NCBI GenBank assembly: GCA_023429565.1
Contig: JAEZDJ010000055.1
Location: 1 to 26,340 of the forward strand
Origin: Actinomycetes bacterium
Lineage (GTDB): Bacteria; Actinomycetota; Coriobacteriia; Coriobacteriales; Eggerthellaceae
DNA length: 26,340 nucleotides
Direction of reading: 5' to 3'
In this document: positions 1-7,709 of the stretch, piece by piece
How the letters are laid out: the number at the start of each line of letters is the position of its first letter
Position numbering within the stretch: position 1 is the first letter of the stretch
The notes under the pieces: model-generated
The model's database searches: none
The model's input: only the letters and a program-made list of their open reading frames with translations
Told to the model about the DNA's origin: nothing
Position numbers and translations under genes: made by a program

Positions 1-24
1 CCCGACCCGACCCGACCCGACCCG
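1..24. repeat. CCCGA short tandem repeat at window edge
   Basis: Almost five copies of the 5-base unit CCCGA open the window. The stretch up to 180 after it has no convincing gene and lies downstream of the minus-strand GTPase gene. I see no clear terminator there. The repeat may mark a contig end or an assembly artefact. Confidence 0.8.
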
Positions 25-180
25 TTTCTCCTCACTCCAGTCCGATCCAACAGCTTGACCCCATTCGACGGAGCCTCTCGTCTTGCGGCTTGTCGGGCGA
101 TCGTCGACGACCGCGACCCGCTCTAGCTCAGCGTGTCGTTCGGCATGGCGAGGGGGATCGTGGTTGTCGAACCGCGGCTC

Positions 181-1369
181 TCACTCGACGATCTCCCATT
201 CGAAGGGATCGGGCAGGCTGTTCCAGTCATCGAACATCTCGCTGTCGGAGAGCAGGCGGCTGTCAAGCTCGTTCACGATGTCTTCCTTGTCGAGCTGGAT
301 GCCGATGAAGACCAGCTGGTTGCGACGGTCTCCATAGTTCGGGTCCCACGTCTCAAGGCTTTCGGGGCATTCCTCGAAATATTCGGCCAGCTCGTCTTCG
401 GGCATGGTTGCCGCCCAATACGAAGTGGGATAAATGTCGACGTTCTTTCCTGCCTGTTCCATGAGGATCGAATAGTCGTTGTAGTTTGGAAGCCACATGA
501 AGCCCTTTGCGCGGACGACCGAATCGGGAAGCCCGTCGCAGAGGTATTCTTTGATTCGCTGGGGGGTGAAAGGGTCGCACGGCTTCGTACACGAAAGAGG
601 AAATGCCGTATTCTTCCGTTTCGGGCGTGTGATGCTCCCGGTTCAGTTCTTGTAGCCAACCGGGAGAATCGTAGGCCTGGTTGAAGTCGAAGAGCTGCGT
701 GTCCAGGATCTCGGATGGATCGACGATGCCTTTCGTCGATCGTATCACCTTCGCTCCGGGCTGGAGCGTCCTCACTACCGTTTCCACCTGTCCTATCTCG
801 CTGTCGGAAAGAAGATCGCACTTGTTCAGTACAATGACGTTGCAGAATTCGATCTGAGAGATCATCAGGTCCATGATGTCTTCCTCTTTGAGCTCGTCTT
901 CCGCCTGGCGCGCAATCAGGGCGTCTCCGTTTCCGAAGTCAACCCAAAACCGGTGGGCGTCAACGACGGTCACCATCGTGTCGAGCCTCGTTTTCTGGGC
1001 CAGGTCGATTTCCTGCGACTCGTCGCGGCAGACGAAGGTCATCGCGATGGGGATGGGCTCGCTGATCCCCGACGCTTCAATGAGGATGTAATCGATGGTG
1101 TCGAGCCGAGACAGGCGGTCGACCTCCTTGAGGAGATCGCCGCGCAGGGTGCAGCAGATGCACCCGTTCTGCATTTGGACGAGTTCCTCTTCCGCACGGC
1201 TGAATCCTCCCTGCCTGACCAGTTCCGCGTCGATGTTCACTTCGCTCATGTCGTTGACGATGACGGCGACCCGATGGCCGTGATCGCAGGTGAGCAGATA
1301 GTTCAAGAGCGTCGTCTTGCCTGAGCCGAGATATCCGCACAGGACGGTGACGGGGATTCTTCTTTCCAT
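181..1369 (-). pseudogene. COG0523/CobW-family G3E GTPase (metallochaperone), frameshifted
   Basis: This is a P-loop GTPase of the COG0523 family, whose members deliver or allocate metals such as zinc, cobalt or nickel under limitation. The N-terminal part shows the Walker A motif GYLGSGKT (residues 12-19), the family CxCC metal motif (CICC, 70-73) and the base-recognition motif NKCD (182-185). The frame is lost after the conserved RPFHP (about residue 269). The missing C-terminal part, ending in a typical family tail (FIGIQLDKEDIV), lies in another frame and stops at 181. The break coincides with six G at 561-566; five would restore one frame of about 395 residues, normal for the family. The start ATG at 1369 lies 17 bases after the Fur-family stop, so the two share an operon. 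Pairing with a Fur protein and a Zur-like box suggests zinc homeostasis, by inference. Either the gene is truly broken or the base count is a sequencing error. Confidence 0.85.
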
Positions 1370-1386
1370 GGACACGCTTCTTTCGT

Positions 1387-1821
1387 TCAGGAGGGGAGAT
1401 TTTGCTGGTTGAGGGCAGTGCAGGACGAGCATGTGCCGTAGAACACCGTCTCGCTCATGTCGATGTGGAAGCCATGCTTTTCGTCGACGTGTTGGGCGAG
1501 GCCTTTCGCGACGTTGCATTGGAGGGGGAGGAGCTTGCCGCAGGAGACGCATTTCAGCAGGGGCTGCGAATCGGGGCCATCCTGCTTGCCTCGGTAGAAA
1601 TAGACGGATGAGTCGCCATCGCCGTCACGATGCTTCTTGAGAACTCCGTTCTCGGTCAGCTTGTCGAGCTGTCGATAGACGGTCGGGTAGCTGACGGGGT
1701 CGCCTGTGCCGCGATAGTGCGAGAAGACATCCTTTGCGGTAAATCCCGGTTCTCCGAACCGTTGCGCATAGTCGAAGACCTTCCGCTTTCCCTGCGTCTG
1801 ATAGTCGCGGTTCCTTTTCAT
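1387..1821 (-). CDS. Fur-family metal-dependent repressor, possibly Zur
   Basis: This 144-residue protein has the length and layout of the Fur family. An N-terminal winged helix contains the conserved PTVYRQLDKL recognition region (about 46-55). A C-terminal dimerisation domain has two structural zinc pairs, CVSC (91-94) and CSSC (131-134), and a histidine-rich stretch around 111-119. It should act as a metal-loaded dimeric repressor. It is preceded by a good ribosome site (GAGGTG), a consensus promoter and a Fur/Zur-like palindrome, which points to autoregulation. Its downstream partner is the COG0523 GTPase, a typical member of Zur regulons, so zinc is the best guess. Fur (iron) or another metal specificity cannot be excluded from sequence alone. 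Confidence 0.9.
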   Translation of the reverse strand: MKRNRDYQTQGKRKVFDYAQRFGEPGFTAKDVFSHYRGTGDPVSYPTVYRQLDKLTENGVLKKHRDGDGDSSVYFYRGKQDGPDSQPLLKCVSCGKLLPLQCNVAKGLAQHVDEKHGFHIDMSETVFYGTCSSCTALNQQNLPS

Positions 1822-1836
1822 GTTTCACCTCAAATT

Positions 1837-1849
1837 GTAAATCATTTAC
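1837..1849. promoter_or_regulatory. Zur/Fur-like operator
   Basis: GTAAAT-C-ATTTAC is a perfect 6-1-6 palindrome placed between the -10 and the ribosome site of the Fur-family gene. The geometry and core resemble the 7-1-7 Fur-superfamily boxes, closest to the Bacillus Zur type (TCGTAATnATTACGA). It is the likely autoregulatory site; metal specificity is inferred. Confidence 0.7.
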
Positions 1850-1857
1850 GAATTCTG

Positions 1858-1885
1858 ATTATAATCGAGCATGCGGCGATTGCAA
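1858..1885 (-). promoter_or_regulatory. Promoter of the Fur/GTPase operon
   Basis: On the minus strand, TTGCAA (1880-1885) and a perfect TATAAT (1858-1863) are separated by 16 bases. The predicted transcription start falls in the palindrome just downstream. Confidence 0.75.
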
Positions 1886-1911
1886 GCATCTCAGTCACGG
1901 GCATAGGTATA

Positions 1912-1936
1912 TGCTATAGTTAGCTTAATCTAACTA
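1912..1936 (+). promoter_or_regulatory. AraC-operon promoter with overlapping 20-bp palindrome
   Basis: TG-C-TATAGT (1912-1920) reads as an extended -10 for the AraC gene. Over it lies TAGTTAG-cttaat-CTAACTA (1917-1936), symmetric at 18 of 20 positions around a central TTAA. A site covering the -10 and start is the classic place for a repressor. The TTAG/CTAA character recalls DtxR-type iron boxes, but the spacing is not identical. Autoregulation by the AraC protein is the alternative. Confidence 0.55.
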
Positions 1937-1955
1937 CTTACTGTCTTTCGAATGG

Positions 1956-2882
1956 ATGAGCCTTTCCATGATTGCCGACACCTATCAAGGAGCTTACGGC
2001 GGTCTCGCTGACCGTTTTGACGGAGAAATTGCTTTCGAGGGCGTTTCTTCTTCGATCGACCTCTGTCGATCCGATTTCGCGTTCCGTGACGATTGCGTCT
2101 TTGAGGAGACGACTTCCGCCAGGACGTTGTTTCAACTCGGCTTTTGTCTTGAAGGCGGCTTTGAATGGGAATACCCCGACCTGAAAAGCGGGCGCATGGC
2201 CATCGACGGGAATTGCAGCTATGTCCAGCTTGGATCGGTTGAGAGAAGCCTGAGCACCTTTGCCAAAAAGACACGCTACCATGGCATTTCCCTCATGCTT
2301 GAACCGGAACGTTTCGAAAGCCTGATCTCCTGTTTCCAGTGCAAGGGAGCAATCAATGACCTGCGAGCCGAGTCGAGGCAGAAGTCTTTTTCCCTCACCC
2401 CCAAGGTTCGAATGATCGTTGACCAGATTGGAACCTGCTCGATCTGCGACAGCCTGCGTCCCCTCTATCTTGAAGGCAAGGTGCTCGAGCTTCTGGCCGT
2501 GTACTTTGACGAAGTGGTGTGTGAGACTGAGGTGAGCAGGCCGAACGTAACGGTTTCGAAAGAGGACTACGACCGCTTGCTCGCGGTCAGGCAGAGCATC
2601 GACCGGCGTTTTGCACACCCTCTCACCATAGCGAAACTTGCCCATGAAGCATGTTTGAATGAATACAAGCTCAAGCGGGGTTTCAAGCATTGCTTCGGAA
2701 CTACCGTTCTGGAGTATATCGTGTCCAAACGCATGGAGATGGCATCCGTGTTGGTCGATTCGGGAGACTACAAAGTGAAGGACATCGCCTGGATGGTGGG
2801 CTATTCGAACGTGAGCCATTTCATCGATGCCTTCAAACGCCATTTCGACCATACCCCCGGAGAGCTGCTTCGGAGGCGCTGA
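1956..2882 (+). CDS. AraC-family transcriptional regulator (YbtA-like context)
   Basis: The protein has 308 residues. Its C-terminal 100 residues carry the two helix-turn-helix motifs of the AraC family: LTIAKLAHEACLNEYKLKRGFK, then VKDIAWMVGYSNVSHFIDAFKRHF, followed by the conserved P-G near the end. The N-terminal 200 residues would be the effector-binding domain. It directly precedes two fused ABC half-transporters, the arrangement of siderophore loci where a YbtA-type regulator activates uptake in the presence of its siderophore. That role is inferred from context. The ATG at 1956 has little Shine-Dalgarno support. A second in-frame ATG at 1968, with GGATGAG seven bases upstream, is an equally good start and would give 304 residues. 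Confidence 0.9.
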   Translation: MSLSMIADTYQGAYGGLADRFDGEIAFEGVSSSIDLCRSDFAFRDDCVFEETTSARTLFQLGFCLEGGFEWEYPDLKSGRMAIDGNCSYVQLGSVERSLSTFAKKTRYHGISLMLEPERFESLISCFQCKGAINDLRAESRQKSFSLTPKVRMIVDQIGTCSICDSLRPLYLEGKVLELLAVYFDEVVCETEVSRPNVTVSKEDYDRLLAVRQSIDRRFAHPLTIAKLAHEACLNEYKLKRGFKHCFGTTVLEYIVSKRMEMASVLVDSGDYKVKDIAWMVGYSNVSHFIDAFKRHFDHTPGELLRRR

Positions 2883-3006
2883 ACGAAGTTGCTCCAACGG
2901 ATACTCCTGATTCCGGCATGGGGATAATCCCGATCTGGGCACGCAACGCTCCTCGTCTTGCCTATCGTCTTTCTCGTAACGATGACTTGCGAGAAATGAG
3001 CGGAAC

Positions 3007-4896
3007 ATGCCAAATGAGCAACAACGGGCTGAAGCGGCCACGCGGGAAAGACCGTCGGAGCAGGAGGGAGACGCGGCCAACGGCGCAGGGGGAAAACGTC
3101 CTGCGCGGGCGAAGGAAAAACAGTCGCCGCTTTGGGGTATCCTTTCGTTCGCCGGCCAGCGGAAGGGCCAGCTTTGGCTGTCGGTCGTGCTGTCTGTTCT
3201 GTCGGTGTTTTGCGGGTTGCTTCCCTATGTGTGCATAGCGTGGTTGATCACGGGCTTTCTTGATGGAGACATGGCCCTTGCCGTCGCCGCGGCGCTCTCT
3301 GCCGTGGCCTTTGCTGGCTATGTGGCGAAAGGCCTGCTGCATACGAAGGCGACGCTCTCCTCCCACAAAGCCGCCTTCGAGATCATTCGAAACATCAGAG
3401 TGGCCATCATGGAAAAGATGGCGCGGCTCCCCCTGGGCACTATCCAGCGAAAGCCGTCAGGAGAGTTCAAGCAAGTGGTCATCGACGAGACGGAGCGCCT
3501 TGAATATCCGATAGCGCACGTCATCCCCGAACTAACCTCGAGCATCCTTGTTCCCGTCGCCGTCGTTGCCTATCTGTTCACCATCGACTGGCGCATGGCG
3601 CTGGCATCGCTCGTCTCGACGGTGATCGGCCTGACCGTCTACGGTTGCATGACGATAGGGCGCGGTCCCATGATGCAGCGCTATATGCAGGCAAACTCGG
3701 ACATGAACGTGACGGTGGTGGAATACATCAACGGCATGGAGGTCGTGAAGGCGTTCGGCAGGAGCGCCGATTCGCTCGACCGATTCACGGGCGCGATCGT
3801 CAGGGTGCGAGACGTGACGACCGCATGGTTCCGTCATTGCTGGCCTTTCATGAGCGTGAGCCAGGCCATCATGCCGTCGACGATCGCTTTCGTCTTGCCG
3901 GTGGGCATGCTGCTCATCATGGAGGGCACTCTGGGGCTTTCTCAGCTGATCATCTGTATTGTCCTGTCGCTTGGCATCGTGGGGGCAATCCAAAAGGTCA
4001 TGGAATTCATGGAGAACTTCGCCACAATCTTCGAAGTCCAGCCTCGCATCCAGGAGCTTTTGGATATGGATGAGCTCCCCGAACCACACCAGGCGCAGAT
4101 GCCTCAAGGAAGCCAGGTCCGTTTGGAAAACGTCAGCTTCACCTACGACAAGGCCGAAGTGATCCATGGCGTCTCTTTCACCGCTGCTCCGGGAACGACT
4201 ACCGCGCTGGTCGGTCCTTCGGGTTCGGGAAAGTCGACGCTTGCGAAGCTGATTGCGCGATTTTGGGATGTCGGCTCGGGTGCTGTCACCATCGGCGGCA
4301 CCGACATCCGTGACATGCCCCTTGAGGCATTGATGGATCACATCAGCTATGTGTCCCAAGACAACTACCTCTTCAACATGAGCCTGCGTGAGAACATTCG
4401 GGTCGGTTGTCCGACGGCGACCGATGCCCAGGTGGAACTCGTTGCGAAACGTGCCGGTTGCGAGGAGTTCATCGCGCGGTTTGCGGAAGGCTACGACACT
4501 CAGGCGGGAGATGCGGGAGATCGCCTTTCTGGAGGGGAGCGACAGCGTATCGCCTTGGCGCGCGCTCTGCTCAAGGATGCCCCTCTCGTGATACTTGACG
4601 AGGCAACCGCCTTCACCGATCCGGAAAGCGAAGCAAAGCTCCAGCGCTCGATCGATATGTTGACCCGCGACAAGACCCTCATCGTGATCGCACACCGGCT
4701 TTCGACGATCATGTACGCCGATGCCATCATCGTGTTGGAGGACGGCCGCATCAGTGCCCAAGGCACGCATGAGCAACTCCTGCAAAACTCGTCCACCTAT
4801 CAGACGATGTGGCAAACGCATACCCAAGCCATGGATTGGAGCGTGCGAGACAAACGAGCCGACGTGACGAAAGGAGGTGCCTTATGTGGAGCGTGA
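3007..4896 (+). CDS. ABC half-transporter, fused permease-ATPase (YbtP/IrtA-like)
   Basis: The 629-residue protein is a type IV (exporter-fold) ABC half-transporter. After a charged tail of about 40 residues come six membrane segments (about 55-330) and the nucleotide-binding domain: Walker A GPSGSGKST (403-411), Q-loop SQDNYLF (450-456), signature LSGGE (507-511), Walker B LVILDE (527-532) and H-loop H563. The D-loop reads ATAFTDPES instead of the usual ATASVDPEN. Such proteins work as heterodimers, and the partner is the next gene, which overlaps this one. Membership in the siderophore-importing YbtPQ/IrtAB group is inferred from the preceding AraC gene. A peptide or drug exporter remains possible. 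A 124-base gap separates it from the AraC gene, and its ribosome site is weak. Confidence 0.9.
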   Translation: MPNEQQRAEAATRERPSEQEGDAANGAGGKRPARAKEKQSPLWGILSFAGQRKGQLWLSVVLSVLSVFCGLLPYVCIAWLITGFLDGDMALAVAAALSAVAFAGYVAKGLLHTKATLSSHKAAFEIIRNIRVAIMEKMARLPLGTIQRKPSGEFKQVVIDETERLEYPIAHVIPELTSSILVPVAVVAYLFTIDWRMALASLVSTVIGLTVYGCMTIGRGPMMQRYMQANSDMNVTVVEYINGMEVVKAFGRSADSLDRFTGAIVRVRDVTTAWFRHCWPFMSVSQAIMPSTIAFVLPVGMLLIMEGTLGLSQLIICIVLSLGIVGAIQKVMEFMENFATIFEVQPRIQELLDMDELPEPHQAQMPQGSQVRLENVSFTYDKAEVIHGVSFTAAPGTTTALVGPSGSGKSTLAKLIARFWDVGSGAVTIGGTDIRDMPLEALMDHISYVSQDNYLFNMSLRENIRVGCPTATDAQVELVAKRAGCEEFIARFAEGYDTQAGDAGDRLSGGERQRIALARALLKDAPLVILDEATAFTDPESEAKLQRSIDMLTRDKTLIVIAHRLSTIMYADAIIVLEDGRISAQGTHEQLLQNSSTYQTMWQTHTQAMDWSVRDKRADVTKGGALCGA

Positions 4897-6656
4897 TTCG
4901 GCGGGTCCTCGATCTTTCGGGCGATCTGGCGGGCAGGATCAAGGCTGGCTTTCTGTGCAGTGTGCTCGATTCCGTGTTCGAGATGTTTCCCTTTTTGGCG
5001 CTGTTCTCCTTTCTCGTCGAGTTTCAGCAAGGACACGACTTGGAGCCAGTGCTGGTGCAGGTGGTTCTGCTGCTTGCCATCGGCATCGTCGGGCGTGTCA
5101 TCTCCAAGTATCTGCTTTATCGGTTCCAAAGTGCGACGGGCTATGAGTTCGTCGCTCGGGAACGGATAGCGGTTGGCAACCATTTACGCACCGTGCCCAT
5201 GGGCTTCTTTCACCAGAACAGCCTTGGTTCGATAACCGCCACCGCCACGACCGACTTGAACTTCCTCGAAATGTACTCGATGCACATTCTCGACCGCATA
5301 TCCACGGGCACCATCAGCATGGTCCTCATGAGTGTGCTTGTATTCTTCTTCGACTGGAAGATCGGCATCGTGTTCGTGTTGGGCACCGGGCTCTCTCTGC
5401 TGGTCTATCAAAGGATGCAGAAGAGGGGCATCGACTTGTCGGGGAGGCAGAAGGAGGCTCAGTCCGAAGCGATCGAGGCGACGTTGGACTACATTCAGGG
5501 GATTGCGGTCATTAAATCGTTCAACAGGCAAGACGCTTCTCTGGCAAAGGTAAGGCATGCCTATGAGGGAAGCTTCGAGACGAACTACGCGATCGAGCGG
5601 GAATTCGCTCCGTTGAACACGCTCTATAGCACCATATTCCGCTGTGCATCTTGCGCGATCATGTTCTTGGGATCGTGGCTTGCCCTGAACGGCGAGATCG
5701 ATTTCGCGCGCTTTGTGGTCATCGTGGTGGCCTGCTTCATGGTGTTCAATCCCCTTGAGGTCATGGGGCAGATGACGCTGCTGATCAGAATGCTCGAAGC
5801 TTCACTGAACCGCGTCGAAGCCATCAGGCGCGTTCCAAGGATTGATGTCGATGGCGCGGAGGTCGTCATCGGGTCTCATGATATCGCGTTTGACGACGTG
5901 GCCTTTTCCTATGACGGCGATGCAGCCCTTCTGCACGATCTCAGCTTCGCCATCCCGCCCCGTTCCCTCTGTGCGATCGTGGGACCGTCGGGCAGCGGGA
6001 AGACCACCGTCACGCGTCTGATAGCCCGATTCTGGGATGTGCAATCCGGTCAGGTAAGCGTGGGGGGACACGACGTGAGAGAGTTCACCTGCGACAGCCT
6101 GCTCGAGAACATATCCATGGTGTTCCAGAACGTCTACCTGTTCCACGATACGATTGCGGGCAACATCTGCCTTGGAAAACCTCAGGCGTCGCATGAGGAG
6201 ATGGTCGCTGCCGCCCGGCAGGCGCAGTGCCACGACTTCATCATGGCTCTTCCACAAGGATATGAAACCGTCGTCGGCGAAGGTGGATCGACCCTGTCTG
6301 GTGGGGAGAAGCAACGTATATCCATTGCCCGGGCCATCCTGAAGGATGCGCCTATCATCCTGCTCGACGAGGCGACGGCAAACGTCGATCCGGAAAATGA
6401 GTCGCTTATTCAAAACGCCATTCGCGAGCTTGTCAAAGACAAGACCTTGGTGGTGATCGCGCACCGTCTCTCCACCGTGCGCAGCGCCGATCAGGTCCTC
6501 GTGATCGACGGAGGCACGGTTGCCGACCGCGGCACCCACGAGGAGCTCCTTGGCCGAGAAGGCGTATATAGGAAATTCTGGCACATCCGTCAAGAGGCAG
6601 CGACTTGGCGGTTGGGACAGAGAGAACGCGACATGATTCGGGAGGAATCAGAATGA
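4884..6656 (+). CDS. ABC half-transporter, fused permease-ATPase (YbtQ/IrtB-like)
   Basis: This is the second half of the heterodimer, with 590 residues. Six membrane segments lie in residues 20-300, followed by Walker A GPSGSGKTT (367-375), signature LSGGE (471-475), Walker B IILLDE (491-496), a regular D-loop (ANVDPENE) and H527. I chose ATG 4884 because a strong AAAGGAGGTG (4870-4879) sits just upstream; longer in-frame versions have no ribosome site. The start lies 13 bases inside the end of the preceding gene, so translation is probably coupled and the subunits made in equal amounts. It likely imports ferric siderophore together with its partner (inference). Confidence 0.92.
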   Translation: MWSVIRRVLDLSGDLAGRIKAGFLCSVLDSVFEMFPFLALFSFLVEFQQGHDLEPVLVQVVLLLAIGIVGRVISKYLLYRFQSATGYEFVARERIAVGNHLRTVPMGFFHQNSLGSITATATTDLNFLEMYSMHILDRISTGTISMVLMSVLVFFFDWKIGIVFVLGTGLSLLVYQRMQKRGIDLSGRQKEAQSEAIEATLDYIQGIAVIKSFNRQDASLAKVRHAYEGSFETNYAIEREFAPLNTLYSTIFRCASCAIMFLGSWLALNGEIDFARFVVIVVACFMVFNPLEVMGQMTLLIRMLEASLNRVEAIRRVPRIDVDGAEVVIGSHDIAFDDVAFSYDGDAALLHDLSFAIPPRSLCAIVGPSGSGKTTVTRLIARFWDVQSGQVSVGGHDVREFTCDSLLENISMVFQNVYLFHDTIAGNICLGKPQASHEEMVAAARQAQCHDFIMALPQGYETVVGEGGSTLSGGEKQRISIARAILKDAPIILLDEATANVDPENESLIQNAIRELVKDKTLVVIAHRLSTVRSADQVLVIDGGTVADRGTHEELLGREGVYRKFWHIRQEAATWRLGQRERDMIREESE

Positions 6657-7027
6657 CCGAAACACCAAGAAAAAGAGACGCTGGGAGTCCGTTGAGAAAG
6701 AGCGCTTCCGAAGTTGCTGTCAAGAAAAGAGGATTGCGAGTTCGAGATAACGCCACCATTGGCATATTCGGAGCTATCCGCTAGGGGCTACCTGCTCAGC
6801 AATGTTGGGGGTCTCCTGAAGAATGCATGAGCGCCATCGTCTCGGTAGCCCATTCGCCAGCGGCAGCCGTTACGGCGATCGTGATGATGGCCGTTATTGT
6901 GGCGAGCGCTTTCCTTGATCGCGTCAAAGCCAAAGGTCGATGCCCTGTCTTGCTTCGGGAGTGCTCAGGCACGGCCTATGAGACGGAGGATGGCGTCATG
7001 TGTGCCGTGCTCGCGTTCTGGTCATGA
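6653..7027 (+). pseudogene. Remnant of an MptD/Trep_Strep-type ECF S-component gene
   Basis: An ATG at 6653 overlaps the stop of the ABC gene (ATGA). It opens a frame whose residues 28-42 (LRVRDNATIGIFGAI) resemble the start of Trep_Strep/MptD membrane proteins, which often accompany such ABC pairs. A TAG at 6782-6784 ends it after 43 codons. The same frame then stays open to 7027 and includes one hydrophobic segment (AVTAIVMMAVIVASAF). Even with the stop ignored it would be 124 residues, versus about 190 for the family, so a deletion plus decay is likely. The family match rests on my recognition of a short stretch. This remnant fills most of the 510-base gap between 6657 and 7166. Confidence 0.4.
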
Positions 7028-7103
7028 GGCCACGGCGAGAAGTGGTACGAGTCTATGCCAGATATCTGCTTTCTCCCTTCCGAGAGCCTCTCTGGCCAAT
7101 GTA

Positions 7104-7130
7104 GTGTTACGAATAGTAAAAATGTGTTAC
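7104..7130 (+). promoter_or_regulatory. GTGTTAC-N13-GTGTTAC element, FmdE operon
   Basis: Two identical heptamers GTGTTAC (7104-7110 and 7124-7130) stand 20 bases apart, start to start, 37 bases before the FmdE start codon. The second runs into TACTAT, a possible -10. The same arrangement lies before the substrate-binding-protein gene, and an inverted version before the small membrane pair. It is probably the operator/promoter of a shared regulon. Confidence 0.7.
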
Positions 7131-7166
7131 TATTTGGATACTGGAGGTAAACGAAGAGGAGCGAAC

Positions 7167-7709
7167 ATGCTGAGTGAATCGTTGTGGGAGAGCGTCGTCG
7201 GCTTTCATGGACATCAGTGCCCCGGTCTTGCCATCGGCTTCAAGGCCTGCGAGGGCGCCATAGCCGAACTGGGGTTGGACGCCTCCCGCCTGCCGGCGAT
7301 CGACGAAGAGATCGTATGCGTTACCGAGAACGACGCTTGCGGCGTTGATGCCGTGCAAGTGCTTCTGGGCTGCACGTACGGCAAAGCCAACCTCATCCCG
7401 CGTCTGCGCGGAAAGATGGCGTTCTCCTTTTTCGTTCGCGACACCGATCGTCGCGTGCGCCTCGTTTTGGACGCGAAGAATTACGACATGAGCCGTGAAG
7501 AATATCAGAACCATTTGCTGTCCACGCCTTATGATCGGCTGTTCAAGGTGGGGGAGCCCTCGTACGCCCTTCCGGAGCCAGCTCGCCTGTTTCCCTCAAG
7601 GGAATGTGCCGTTTGCGGCGAATCGACGGCTGAATTCGGCCTGCGCGTTCAGGGGGGCAAGCTCGTGTGCCTCGATTGCTACGATGCTTATGAGCGGGAA
7701 GGGTTCTAG
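7167..7709 (+). CDS. FmdE-family protein with C-terminal zinc ribbon
   Basis: The 180-residue protein begins with the FmdE domain signature FHGHQCPGLAIG (13-24; H14, H16 and C18 are candidate metal ligands) and ENDACGVDAVQ (54-64). It ends in a four-cysteine ribbon, CAVC (147-150) and CLDC (168-171). FmdE was named after molybdenum formylmethanofuran dehydrogenase operons, but its biochemical role is unclear and many bacteria without that enzyme carry it. Here it opens an operon with a FecCD permease and an ABC ATPase, so a role in metal or oxyanion handling next to uptake is inferred. ATG 7167 follows AGAGGAG; the frame is open further upstream but has no supporting ribosome site. Confidence 0.88.
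   Translation: MLSESLWESVVGFHGHQCPGLAIGFKACEGAIAELGLDASRLPAIDEEIVCVTENDACGVDAVQVLLGCTYGKANLIPRLRGKMAFSFFVRDTDRRVRLVLDAKNYDMSREEYQNHLLSTPYDRLFKVGEPSYALPEPARLFPSRECAVCGESTAEFGLRVQGGKLVCLDCYDAYEREGF

Noticed and set aside
1938..3080. A 380-codon minus-strand frame opposite the AraC gene
   Set aside because: The AraC helix-turn-helix motifs fix the plus strand as coding; the opposite frame has no family features or ribosome site.
3532..4827. A 431-codon minus-strand frame opposite the first ABC half-transporter
   Set aside because: Composition is His/Arg/Asp-rich as in antisense shadows, there are no motifs, and the plus-strand frame has all ABC signatures.
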